Below are positions 36,580 through 47,935 of a DNA stretch of 64,000 bases, one piece after another. Below the pieces are notes generated by a model. That model had not been told where the DNA came from. It made no database searches and saw only the letters and a program-made list of their open reading frames with translations. This DNA comes from Melampsora larici-populina 98AG31 (Eukaryota > Basidiomycota > Pucciniomycetes > Pucciniales > Melampsoraceae), in contig NW_006768849.1 of the NCBI RefSeq assembly GCF_000204055.1, forward strand, positions 1-64,000. Reading direction: 5' to 3'. Made by a program: the position numbers and the translations under genes. The stretch's first letter is position 1. Every line of letters begins with the position of its first letter.

Positions 36580-38585
36580 ATGGAAGATAGCTCAGCACTG
36601 CAGGAGTTCGTCTTTCCAGTACCAAATGTCATTGAACTTCCTGGCTCTGACCGGTCAAATATGGACCACTATGTGAAGGACTTCAACGCCACCCAACATG
36701 GGTACCGAATCCGAATTGGTAACTCCAAGGAGGGCAGCCAATTCATTCACTACCACTGCTATCGAGGCGGATTTCCCAGCACAGGGACTAAAAAATCAGT
36801 TCGCATCGGCTGTCCATTCAAACTCAATGCACGATACCTACCCCACCACGATGCCTGGCTACTTATCCACACGCACCTTGGGCACAACCACCCCCCCGAT
36901 CACGAACTTAAACCAAGAAAGCCAAGAAAGGCTACTACGCTAAAGAACAGTACCGAAATCCAAGGAACCAGCCATAGTGATCACACCAAGACTAGTCTCC
37001 TCCCCCTCGACCAAGTTGAAACCTCACCATCCTTCGACATCCAGCTTAACCAGGCCTCCACCAGGCCTGATGTCATCAGTACGCATCCAACGGTCTCTAG
37101 CATCACAACCGACCCCATCGAGTCAATGATCACCAATATACCTAGACGCCTACAAGCCATGTCACCAGCCCGTCAACACAAAGCATTAACTTTGATTGAT
37201 GCGATCTTGAGTGACCTAGCAAGCCTTCCCAAAGGGCCACATGTACCCTCGATCACCAAACCCGACATCCCAAACCTTCCCACCTCGTTCACCTGTGAAC
37301 AACAAGTATCTGTAAGCACCCTGTTCCAAGATAAGTAACTCGAGGTACCTTGCTTACATTCCAACCTTTACTGCAGGCCAACATTTACCACGCACATTTT
37401 GAAGCCACCCCTCACATAGGCCTCATGAGCAGCGAGGAACCAGTTCGATCCCCAGAGGGATCGTATGCATCGGTGAGTCTTACTCATCTGCATCCCACTT
37501 CAGAAGGCAAAGACATCTTGATGCAGAAATTTGATCTTCAGATTGATCGGCTATTCAACGACCTCCAGGGCTTACCTGACACCACTGAGTCCACATTTAA
37601 CCTCGACAATCTCATCACTCAGCCCTCGCAATCTACCCACCCTCGGCCACCTTCACCCCTGCTTTCCCTTCCAACATCAAAACCAGCAACCCACGCTTTT
37701 CTGGACCCTGAAGATCTGGTAGGCCCCAACACATCACATCATCCAGGCTCAATCACTTCGCCTCCTGAGTGCCAAACCGAATCCGGGCCCCACACCCACA
37801 ATAACTTCAAAAAAACACCTCAGCGACCTCCGAAGTCACCAAACGAACCCACCAAAAAATCACCAACTCTTGCTAGGGTCACTCGCAAAAGGGCCAGGGA
37901 GGAGGCCATACTACAGAAGTCGAGCATCGTCAATCCAGCCCTGCCAGCCCTTCTAGCCAAGTACCAGATACATGATTGGCTCAAACCCTACGTTATCGAT
38001 GTGCGAGAAGTCCGAGGAGACGGTCACTGCGGATTCCGGTCAATTGCTGTCTCATTGGGCCAATCTCAGGACGCTTGGTCCGACATTCGACAAAGGATGC
38101 ATGAGACCTTCAGCAACATGCCAAATGTATTCACTCGCACCTCCTTCCATGAAAGCCGAACCGCGGCTTTGGCTCGGCTCGCCACCACTAAACCAAATGT
38201 CACCTCCGAGCAACAATATTGGCTCAGCATGCCTGGTTGGGGTGGTGTCATAGCTACAACCTTTGACAGGCCTGTCTTATACTACGAACCTGGGTCAAAT
38301 AGCCAGATGACGTTTCCTTACATTACACCCCACAACAATAACCCGCCTATAGTACTCGCCTGGGCGGACTATCACTTCTGCTCCCTTTTACTTGATTTCA
38401 CAATTCCCAATTTCCCAGCCCCTCGTCTTTGTCCCACATGGCGAAGATTCAGTTCCACTGATGCCTCAAATTGGACCGATCCCTGGACTCAGCTGATCGA
38501 GACACACACTGCCTTTTTGAAGTCCCAAAATAAGGCTCGCAGAACCCAAAAGAAAAAGAAAAACCCAGTATACCTATCAGACTGA
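36580..38585 (+). CDS. FAR1-like zinc-binding domain joined to an OTU cysteine protease domain
   Basis: Two exons (36580-37311, 37377-38585) joined in phase give about 646 residues. Residues of about 25-110 resemble the FAR1/WRKY-GCM1 DNA-binding fold at the N-terminus of MULE transposases: HYHCYRGG, VRIGCPFKL, then HLGHNHPPDHE, giving a C-C-H-H set. A Pro/Ser-rich linker follows. The C-terminal domain is OTU-like: the catalytic box reads DGHCGFRSIAVSLG (family form DGNCLFRA) and the catalytic His lies in WADYHFCSL. An active deubiquitinase-type hydrolase is therefore possible. No DDE catalytic core lies between the domains, so it is not itself a transposase. It may be a MULE that lost its middle, or a cargo gene. 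The frame is intact. Confidence 0.75.
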
Positions 38586-41277
38586 CCCAAACCTCTCATT
38601 TTTTTGATCTTTTTACTATGCATATTGTATCAATAATATAAATCTAATTATAATCCACATCTTACATAAATTGGATCTCTTTATGAAATGATTTCTGAGC
38701 GTGATATTATCCAACTCACTGAAAGCCTTTGGCAAGCGTAAATGGGAAGGACTGCAATAAATTTAAGCAGTGTGTACTGAAAAAAGGTACATTTTGTCGA
38801 TACAATGCAATAATTTGGCTATATACATGTACAATATAGGTCCGCTCCACAAACTGCAGCTAAATCCTTCACATCTTTCACACCCCGATCCCCTGCCAAT
38901 CCATGGCTTCGTCAGGCAGGTTGAGGTCCTGGTCATCGAGTTCATCCTCAGCGAAAAAAATTGGAACCCCCAGCAAATCAGTCCAAATAGCAGCGCTTCT
39001 GGCAATCATTGCTTGCCATCAATCAAACAAGCCTTGATCCATGTCCCCACTGCCCTCTACAAAAGCTGCCGTCGTATCCAACACCTCTTTCAGACCCCGA
39101 TCCCACCTTTGCAACAGCCTGCATGTTTGCTTAGCAAGTGTAGCATAAACCGACCTCCACTCAATCACTCGGATGTCTCCTGCAAAGGTAAGAGTCAGTG
39201 CCTTATATTCATTACATACTAGCCGCTTTGAAGAGACTGACCGTTGGCCTCAGACGGTTTCGAGGCCTCAACTCGACTTTGATAATCTAGACCCCACATC
39301 ATCATTTGCCTGACCTCACGCCCCAATCGCCGAAGCTCTTCTTTGGATGAACGATGACTCTGAAATGCAAGTATACCATCTTTGGTGCTTTGGCAACTAG
39401 CCCAAGGTTCATCTGGATGATCAAGCGCCCCCTGGTTCCAGAATGCATCCAGTAGGTCCATGTTGAGGATTTCGTCAAAGGTTGGTTCAGGCACTCTTGG
39501 AGTAGGGCGAAATCGCCTGTTGTAACTGACAGTGTGCCTCAGGTATGTCTCGGTTTTAGTTTTCAACATCTTCATCTTCTTTCGTCGTAATTCTTCATTC
39601 CTTGGCTGCTGGGTTGCCCCTGCGATGAGGGGAGACGACTCATGATCAGGGACAAAAGACACCTTTGTTTTTCAAAAAAACCCTTACCAGTCCGAATAGC
39701 AGCATTGCTCTGCTGTTGCATTACATCCCACTTTGCCTCGTAAAGGAATCCCATGGCGACCTGAACAGCGAGGGCTCCTTTTACACGTGCATCTACATAG
39801 GAGCAGAAAGAGGTCAATCAGACTGCTGATTGGAGTTGAGGGTCCCAAGCAGCGCTTACCAGTCCCATGCCTCACATTGACAACCTCGGCATTGCCGAGT
39901 TCTTGGGCAACCTCTTGCATTTTGACTTCCAGGTTTGCAAGGGACCTCGGCAGTCCAAGGAGTTCCTGACGTTGCTCAGCAGTTCGGATGGCTGCATTAC
40001 CAGCATCGATCTCATTCATTCTCTTACTACAATAGAATGTCAGCATGATTCGGTTTGGAAAAGAAGTTCCCACAGATCGCCAGGAAAGAAAGACACCCAC
40101 CGCGCTTCCAGAAGCTCTTCCTCCAGTTCAATCAAGACCTCAAGTCTCACACGTTTCTCCTTTGTCCTCACATTCATCTCTTTGAGTTGCAACTCACGCT
40201 GGCACCCCCACTGGGCCTCAAAATACTCGTAAGTATGCGACTCATTTGCCTGCAACAGCTTGGCCAGAGATTCCTCTGATGAAAGTAGCTCGGCTTGATA
40301 CTTCTTCGTGTCTGCTATGAGGAATTGCACTATGTTGATCAATTAAATCCAGTCGCTTCAGGAATTAGTTCTTGATCTATTGTTTATAAGTGAAATGGTT
40401 GGCCTCTTACCAGCTTTGTTCTTTAAGACGTCGTTGCAATGGGTAGCCCGAAGGTCCAAACTGACTAGGCGATGCTGTTTAGTCACATACCTCAACAACG
40501 ACACCAAGGGCGCCATCTTCCACCACACGCGTTCCAAACCCTCCCCATTTGATTTGCCCCATCCCCCATTAAGTCGCGGGTTGAATTCTAACTGACATGC
40601 CCAGTTGTGTGCATAGGCATGAAACAAAGCAGTACCCATTCTGACTTGGTCGGCCTGTTTCGGGTCTGTAAAGACTCGCGTCTTATTGGATGAAATAATA
40701 ATGAATCACAATGAATGTTACATTTTGGAAAAGACAGCATGTACTAAATTTAATACCTTTTTAATCGTTTTATCGAGGTTGCATCCAATGTCGTAGAGCA
40801 CCCCAACAATGGTGTCTTCATCCCGCTCGTTCGCGAATAGGTCCAAGAGCCATTGGATAAGGGGCAGGGCGTAATGAGACCTGCAGACAGTGTTTGAATG
40901 GACGGTTGAGCCCTGCTCCCATGATATAGTCGAATAGATGACTACTCACTTTTCCCCAGTCTGCACGATATTGATGAACTTGAGGAGGTGATCATGCCGA
41001 CATGCCCTTCCCAGTAATCCAGATTCGTCCATGTTTTTGAAATGCTGTTTACCTCTCACATCATTTGCAGTAGTATGCGCCTCAGTACAAGGGTCCTAAT
41101 GCACGCTGGGTCAGTGAAGTAGTTGAGCTCATGATTACCAACAGCTACTTAGCTAACCATATCACCATTGTTCTCTCCTTTGTGTCCCATAAATCGTGCC
41201 TTTGCTGCCACTAGCTTTGGATCGAGAAACATTTGCGGCCTAGGTGGATTGAAACCAGGAATTTCCACACTTGCTTT

Positions 41278-41898
41278 CACTGTAAACATCATTCAACTTC
41301 CCCAATTTGGCAGAGGAAAATGATTAATAGTACAGTTTTTCATAAAAGAATCTAATACTGCACACCTGGGCCATTTCACCCACACTACATATGTGCAGCA
41401 AGCTAAGTCAATAGTTGTCTATCATGTACATACAGGTCTGCTCAGTTTTTTGCCCATCAGAATAAATAAATCACATGTTATACCACATGTAACTTTTTCG
41501 ACTTTGAAATTTTTTTCCCAAAAATTCACTACATATAATTCTGTAGCTGCTCAGGCAATATTGTTGAAGCTATGTCTTAGTAACAGAAAGTGTGTTACAT
41601 GCAGTTGAGTTGATGAGATCACACCAAAACATTGAGTCAGTGTATGTAGTCAATCTTTTGGAAGCTTTTTTCAATCTGAAAGAAGTTACAGCATGTATTA
41701 CATATGAATAACTTGTCCTGATGATAATGCACGCTGGGTCAGTGAAGTAGTTGAGCTCATGATTACCAACAGCTACTTAGCTAACCATATCACCATCGTT
41801 CTCTCCTCAGGTGTGGAGTGATAGACCATTTTATGACAAATCATACTCCCAATCATTTTTCCCTGCCCACTTGGGGAACCCGAATAATGTCTGCAGTG
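41278..41898. mobile_element. non-autonomous CACTG-ended insertion inside the KDZ gene
   Basis: On the minus strand the KDZ coding sequence reads CATGCCAAA, then the insert CACTGCAGACATT...GATGTTTACAGTG, then AAAGCAAGTG. The ends are inverted repeats (10 of 13 match) flanked by an AAA duplication (ttt at 41275-41277 and 41899-41901). This fits CACTA-superfamily insertion with a 3-bp duplication. Removing it rejoins HKRHAK to ASVEIPGFN in frame. It carries a copy of a KDZ gene segment. Confidence 0.7.
41727..41811 (-). repeat. copy of a KDZ intron/exon segment inside the insertion
   Basis: About 83 bp match 41097-41180 with one visible mismatch. The source covers the end of one KDZ exon (GENNGDM) and most of the following intron, in the same orientation. 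The insertion therefore holds a duplicated host fragment about 550 bp from its source. Confidence 0.85.
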
Positions 41899-43060
41899 TT
41901 TGGCATGTCGCTTGTGCTGGAAATTACCATCTAAACAGACCACCACGCGCGCTTCGTCGGTTTGAGTCGTGCCGACTGGGGGACCAAAACATTTGGGGCA
42001 GTTCACCGCCAGAATCCCCAGCTTGCTGAGGCGAAGACGTTCATGTTCGATTTTGCGTATCTGCATAATGATAGCGCGGTACGCATCTATTGCCTCTGTA
42101 AAAGGCTGTCGCCAATCCCGAGGCTGAGGTGAGGAGGACGTGAAGTAAGAAAAACGTGTTATTTGGATTTGGGAATTGAGTAAAGTTATCACCCACCTGC
42201 ATTTTTGACGTTAAAATCAAGGGACTGTGATCGTCCAAAGTGTCATCAAGCGCATCACAGAAACCCTGTGTTCCGACTGCAAATCGTAACCAGACAGCGT
42301 GATGGTGTTTCATCAGGCGAACAGAAAATGCGGTCCGGGGTTGAGATGGCGATGCTGCAATGTATCCCAATTGCAGTAGTCAGGTTGTGTCTGACACATC
42401 ACATGACTTGCAGAATGATATCTTGACTCGTCTGCGACCTGTTAAAGATCCGACCAGTCAGAATTTTCGCTCAAGCCTATTGAGGCAGAATATCAACATA
42501 AACACACTTAATATATCTATTAAATCAACATCTCGCTCGGTCCTGCGCGCGCAGTTGCAGGGAGGCCTGAAATCGTGGTTCCATCGCGCCTCATCTCCCC
42601 AATTAGATGTTGCAAGTCGACACCGAAGAAAAGTCGGCAGCATGAGGGCATATTGCCAAGCCCATCGATCTTCATGTTTTCGGCGATTAGATAGATGCTG
42701 TTCCCGTCGGAGCGCCTCTAAAACCGGGTTGACTTCATCATTGGAAGGCCCTGTTGGGAATCGAAATGGCATGAACTGGTTCAAGTCAATCTCGTCCTCA
42801 CCGGCGTCGACTTCGCCTGGTTCGGCATCGTCGGCTTGCCACTCGTCCATGATGTGCGCGGGTATTGGCAAATCGGGGGGATCCTCAACCTGTGGCAGGA
42901 TTGGATTGGCTGTAAAGCGGCGTAGTCGTGCCGCATGCGAGGCTTCAGCATGCCTGTCGTCCTTCTCTTGGAGATCAAGAAGTTGTTGTTGCAAGGGCGT
43001 CCTTGCCTTTGGGGCCCTGGCATTGCTTTGTAGGCCTGGAATGCGACGGTGAGATGGCAT

Positions 43061-44455
43061 GATCAGCTTCGAAAGTTGAGTGAAATATGATATCAATTAA
43101 TAGAAGGAGGGATAAAATGACAAGTGTATTAAATTATAAGAATCATTAATATTGAGCGTCCTTGCCTTTTCCATATATATTGGCCTATGGAATGTTTGCA
43201 CTGGCTGGCAAAAGGCTTGACCGATGACTTACGCACAATTGATTTGAAATGCATGTCGACTGTCGATTTGAGCCAAGGTTCCAAGGCGGCTTTGGAATGT
43301 TTGCATACCAAGTCAGTTCACCCTCCTACATTGAATGGGTGGCCGAAGACTTACGGACGCATTATATTAAGTTGCATGTTGTCTTTGATTTGAGCTAAGG
43401 TTCAAAGGCGGATTTGGAAGGATTGAACACCAAGTCAGTTCATTTTGCTTACATAATGTTTGGAGCCAGGCAGAACTGGGAAGATCTCCAAAGCCAAGTA
43501 AAATTACTCAATTTTACTTGACATGTAAGTCCGATGCGGTGAGGTGAGACTTGCTTCGCCTATTGAAGTAGTGGCAGGTTCATTATTCGATCTTCTTGCA
43601 TAAAGGCTTGAAGCCGCATCACTTAGCAAAAGTTATCGGTCACGATTGTCCACATATTCGCGTCTGCCGAGTTCGATGGTTGAGTGGGCGTAAAGTCAGG
43701 ATGAAGACGCTTTCGGTTCCATTTTGGCTACTTTGGTTTGATATTGGTCAATGGTTGACAATGGGGGACATTGGAAAACTCATCACCAAAGTACAAAATG
43801 AAATAGGCATCGACTGCGCTTCTAACCCAGCGTGTTTCGGCTCTAACAGCTTGATAACTGCTATGGGTCCTGTGGCTGGGAGGTAGGCAGGCATGGCGCC
43901 CCTTCACTAAATGGAAAGCGCCAGTTCAGCACCTTGGTTCGACCCCTGGCTGCGACCCCTTTGTCTTCTCCAATAGTCAACTAACTTTTTGGCAACTGCA
44001 ATCAAGTGTCATACTCATATGAATAGTTTGAGCTTATACTATTGAGTGATCTCTGCAACACTCAATAGTGAAGGGTTTTTCTGGACACAAGGTTTTGGGG
44101 AAATATTTCAATAAATTAGTATATTCAAGATTTTTCTTTGCATATTTTAAATAAGCAAAATAGACCTATTGTATAATAGTAATTATACTGTGATTAAGCT
44201 CAGGTCAAGGATGTGTAATGTAACTCTGGAATAATACACTGCATTTTGACCAAAATGTCCGCATTTTTTTGGATGTATAGTCATCTTGACTTCAAGTGTG
44301 TAACTGTGGTGGCACATACATCAAGGGGTACATAAATGGTAATTTGGGTCTTGCATGGAGTTCCAGTGGTCAGAAATAAATTATGGAAGTGGTGAAAACA
44401 ATATAAATATATTAAGGAATATGTGCTTGCTGCTGGCATGTCTCTACTCTAGTAA
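43061..44455. other. intergenic region with a diverged short tandem repeat
   Basis: Upstream of the KDZ start. Two diverged copies of a roughly 125-bp segment (each with gacttacg..., atttgagc.aaggtt and accaagtcagttca) occupy about 43206-43445. No gene is recognised. Confidence 0.5.
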
Positions 44456-44456
44456 C

Positions 44457-45650
44457 ATAGTACACATGTTACTTGTTTACTCCACATACCCACCACTTGA
44501 TAGTACACATTACATTACTTACTCCACATACTCACCTGAAAACTTGAAGAGAGTGTTGTCCCAGGCGTAAACCACACCTGGGAAACTTATGCAAGTGTCC
44601 AATTGGCATTGGGAGGTGTGGCCAAAAAGTCATTAAGTGTTATGGCATTCCTGCAGGCATATGTGTACTGAAGTAAAAAAGTACACATGTAATTACTTGC
44701 TCCACACACTCACCTGAATACTTGAAGAAAGTGTTGTCCCAGGGGTAATCCACACCTGGGAAACATTTGCAAGTGTCAAAATCACAATAAGAGGTGTGGC
44801 CACAAGATTATTAAGTGTTATGTTATTCCTGGGGGGCATTGGTCAACTCGAGTAAAATAGTACACATGTAATTACTTGCTCCACATACTCACCTGAATAC
44901 TTGAAGAAAGTGTTGTCCCAGGGGTAATCCACAAGTGGGAATCATTTGCAAGTGTCAAAATGGCAATGGGAGCTGTGGCGAAAAAGTTATTAAGTGATAT
45001 GTTATTCCTGCAGGCATTGGTCAACTCGAGTAAAATAGTACACATGTCCATTACTTACTCCACATGCCCACCTGGCTACTTGATGAAAGAGTTGTCCCAG
45101 GGGTAAACCACAACTGGGAATCATTTGCAAGTGTCAAAATGGCAAAAAGAGGTGTGGCCAAAATTTATTAAGTGATATGTTATTCCTGCGGGGCATTGGT
45201 CAACTCGAGTAAAGTACACATGTAATTACTTGCTCCACATACTCACCTGAATACTTGAAGAAAGTGTTGTCCCAGGGGTAATCCACACCTGGGAAACATT
45301 TGCAAGTGTCAAAATCACAATAAGAGGTGTGGCCACAAAATTATTAAGTGTTATGTTATTCCTGGGGGGCATTGGTCAACTCGAGTAAAGTACACATGTA
45401 CTTTAATTACTCCACATGCCCATCTGGCTACTTGAAGAAAGAGTTGACCCAGGGGTAAACCACATCCTGGAGTCATTTGCAAGTGTCCAAATTGCATTAA
45501 GAGGTGTGGCCACAAAGTTATTAAGAAAGTACACATTCATCACTTACTCCACATCCTCACCTGAATACTTGAAGCAATTGTTGTTCCAGGGGTAAACCAC
45601 ACTTGGGAACTACTTTGCATTTGGAGGTGTGGTAAAAAAGTTATTAAGTA
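44457..45650. repeat. satellite array, unit about 178 bp, seven copies
   Basis: The landmark cacctg(a/g)(a/c)(a/t)acttga recurs at about 44533, 44711, 44890, 45069, 45245, 45421 and 45559, so spacing is 176-181 bp with a shortened last unit. Each unit has a tagtacacatgtaatta word, a ccaggggtaa(a/t)ccacacctggga palindromic core, and a ggtcaactcgagtaaa word in the better-preserved copies. There is no open frame. Confidence 0.85.
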
Positions 45651-46308
45651 CTCAATCAAAACAGTACACATGTGCATCTCCACATGCCCATCTCTTATAG
45701 AGGTTGAAGGATGATTATACCTAACCATGTTAAACACACATTTCAATTAAATGGAAACATAAAATGTTCAATGACTGTATGTTCACATCAGTTTGTAAGT
45801 GACATGTGGCATTCACATTTCAAATCACTCTGAAATTTACACTTGCGCTTGTAAACTCATTTGTTGTTTTAATAATTTTGCCTCTCAATTCATAATCATT
45901 CCTCAGAAACTCATATGATGTGTTAATCATATGTATAATGTAAACTGACATTTTTAAATATCAAGGTTAAAGAAATGCAAAAACCAATGTTGACAAGAGC
46001 TTTCATTTCAACATCATCATGAAAGCAAGTGCTTATAATGTAACTAACCAAGGAAGGTTGGACGCAAGTCAGGGCAAGAGGCATCATGATATATATATTT
46101 AAAATACTGACATTCGATCTGGTTTGGGTCATACAATTGTATCATAGGCATTGCTTAGGAGGATGATGAAAGGCATATCATAGGTAATCTCATACAATTA
46201 TAGGCAATCTAGTAAATCACATCCTTGAGCTCCAAGGCGCTGCAAGAGCGATGTCTACACAATTCATCCTTAATGATCTTTGCGCGAGCCAGTCCTTTTT
46301 GACGCTCA
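45651..46308. other. AT-rich spacer, no gene seen
   Basis: Follows the satellite array. Small open frames on the minus strand (61-69 codons) have no recognisable features. Confidence 0.4.
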
Positions 46309-46987
46309 TCAAGCCTTTGTGAAATCAACTTGGGATAAGTTAGCAGCAGTAAGAGTTATACCCAGAGAAAGAAGCGTGGCTGACCATTCTCTGGATGGGG
46401 CAGGGTTTCTGGGAAGGGAAGTGGAAGTTGACATGCTGGTATTAGAAGTGGGGGTGCGTTAGACAATAGGTCATGGGTAGATAAAGCGAGTAAGTAATTC
46501 AGGGAAACATTACTTACTTGCCTGCCAATCCAGCAGGCGCAGTTGGAGTGGCTGAAGAAGAGCCAGATGAGCCCCCTGGAGCGCTGGGGCCAGCAATAGA
46601 AGAAGGCGCGTTGAGGGAAGGAAAGGCCTCATCGCAGTCATCCTTTGCCAAAGATGGCCAAAGCGTTTTGATGCTATAAGGCTTGGCGACGCCTGGTCTG
46701 ACTTGAACAACACGATATTCGCGAAACCCCTCGTGTTTTTTGTGTTTTGGTTTCGGCGCGACCTCCTCAGGTTCAATGTTGATGACTATGACCCTTTTCT
46801 TCTTCTTTTTCTCAGGACAAGCAATTTGGCGATGACCAAATCCGGCGCAGGCAAAGCACTGGTCTTCTCCTAGAAGCACCTCTGGGGGCGCTCCAGGAAA
46901 AGGTGGCAGCATTGGGTGCAATTCGGTTTGACGACGCGAGGGTATATCGGCCAACGATTTGACCTCGTACCGAACCGCTTGATTCAT
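46309..46987 (-). CDS. small CCHC zinc-knuckle protein
   Basis: Two exons (46987-46518 and 46435-46309) splice in phase at a GTAAGT donor and give about 198 residues. One knuckle, CFACAGFGHRQIAC (CX2CX4HX4C), lies at about residues 43-56. It is followed by a lysine run (EKKKKKR) that could serve as a nuclear signal, and a Ser/Ala/Pro/Gly-rich tail. Single-knuckle proteins usually bind single-stranded nucleic acid. There is no gag domain or protease, so it is not an obvious retrotransposon product. It lies between the KDZ and TET/JBP-type genes on the same strand and may be a cargo or accessory gene of that element. Length and start are plausible but unproven. Confidence 0.6.
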
Positions 46988-47935
46988 GGCTTGAGCTTAT
47001 GAGTACCCAGCTGGCCTGGGGGCTTGAAGGGATGAGGGTGTTGTCTTTCTAAGGTTCTAAGGGTCAGGGGTCCAGCTGGACGATATGGAATGCACAAAGG
47101 CTTTTGTTAGTACTCTAGATCTAGCAAAGCAAACATGATTCCAAATGAAGAATCTCACTGGGCAAAGTGGATTGGGTAAACTGGTCGAAACCAGAGCCTA
47201 CAAGCGACAAGATATACAATTTCTAGGTTGAGAAAGAAATGGTTGATGAATGAGCTTGGGCCAAAAGGTGGAAGTGGAAAGAGATAGAAGTCTATACCGA
47301 AATGACCTGCTTGTCGAGGTTGTTAAAAGTGAGGAAGGCCCTTGTGGAAGGCAAGAGGGGAGGGCGAAGTTATATGTTGAGGTAGTTTTGCAATCAAACA
47401 TATGGCAATTGATATGCTTCACAGAGAGGCAATGATGACTCGAACCTGGCGATCAATCGCCATTGAGTGGCCAAATACTGCAATCATAGTTCTTATCGCT
47501 CAAAGGTATTGGAACAATCTTTGCATGTTCACATATCAAGTGTCAAACTATGCATGTATATCATTCAAATCAAGCCAACTGCAATATCAGGATGCGATAT
47601 ACCATATGCTTCAAAAGAAGGAAGTGGCCAAACCACATGAACTCATCAAAAGGAAGAAAGTAAGAGGGAGGATTGTTTGGAAAGATTAAAGTTGAGGGGC
47701 GCAAATAGGTCAGCACACGCTTAGGCTGAATGAATAAAAAAATATCTTAACAATCTGTACACCTTATGCAGATCACTCTGGAGAAGGTTTGATGCCATTC
47801 ATCATGCGAAAACTCGGAACCCAAACAAAGCGGTCCAAACAAAGAGATGTCACATGATATTGAATGCGTGTGATTTCATACATAGCAAAACATTCAAACG
47901 CAATAGAGGAAGGAAAAACGCTGAAAGATTAAAAC
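46988..47935. other. spacer between zinc-knuckle and TET/JBP-type genes
   Basis: About 950 bp with only short open frames of up to 95 codons on the plus strand and no recognisable domain. Confidence 0.4.

Larger units (their letters stand above)
38878..43060 (-). pseudogene. KDZ (Kyakuja-Dileera-Zisupton) transposase, inactivated
   Basis: About a dozen exons can be followed from ATG 43060 (MPSHRRIPGLQS). Family landmarks in order: a CxxC-type N-terminal region (FCKSCD) with GYIAASPSQPRTAFS, CPKCFGPPVG, the first catalytic Asp in VVVCLDGNFQHKRHA, TANDVRG with CRHD, the second Asp in VLYDIGCNLDK, FHAYAHNWACQLEFNPR, and the catalytic Glu in NGEGLERVWW. A coiled-coil C-terminus ends DWQGIGV at 38878. 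Three lesions are visible: TGA at 42382-42380, TGA at 39021-39019, and a 621-bp insertion at 41278-41898. All other exon joins keep phase, so the gene was intact recently. KDZ enzymes are cut-and-paste DDE-type transposases that act in the nucleus. Confidence 0.85.

Noticed and set aside
36580..38585. A complete MULE transposase
   Set aside because: The FAR1-like domain is followed directly by a linker and an OTU domain; no DDE catalytic core can be found in any frame between them.
42360..43052. 230-codon open frame on the plus strand
   Set aside because: It is the antisense of the first KDZ exon and has a skewed Ser/Arg composition; the minus-strand reading has family motifs.
43895..43965. 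tRNA-like B-box (ggttcgacccc) suggesting a tRNA gene or SINE
   Set aside because: The T-arm pairs poorly, no acceptor-stem partner or A-box at the right distance was found, and there is no anticodon arm.
44457..45650. CRISPR-like array of spaced repeats
   Set aside because: The units are whole 178-bp tandem copies without unique spacers, in a eukaryotic genome; it is a satellite.
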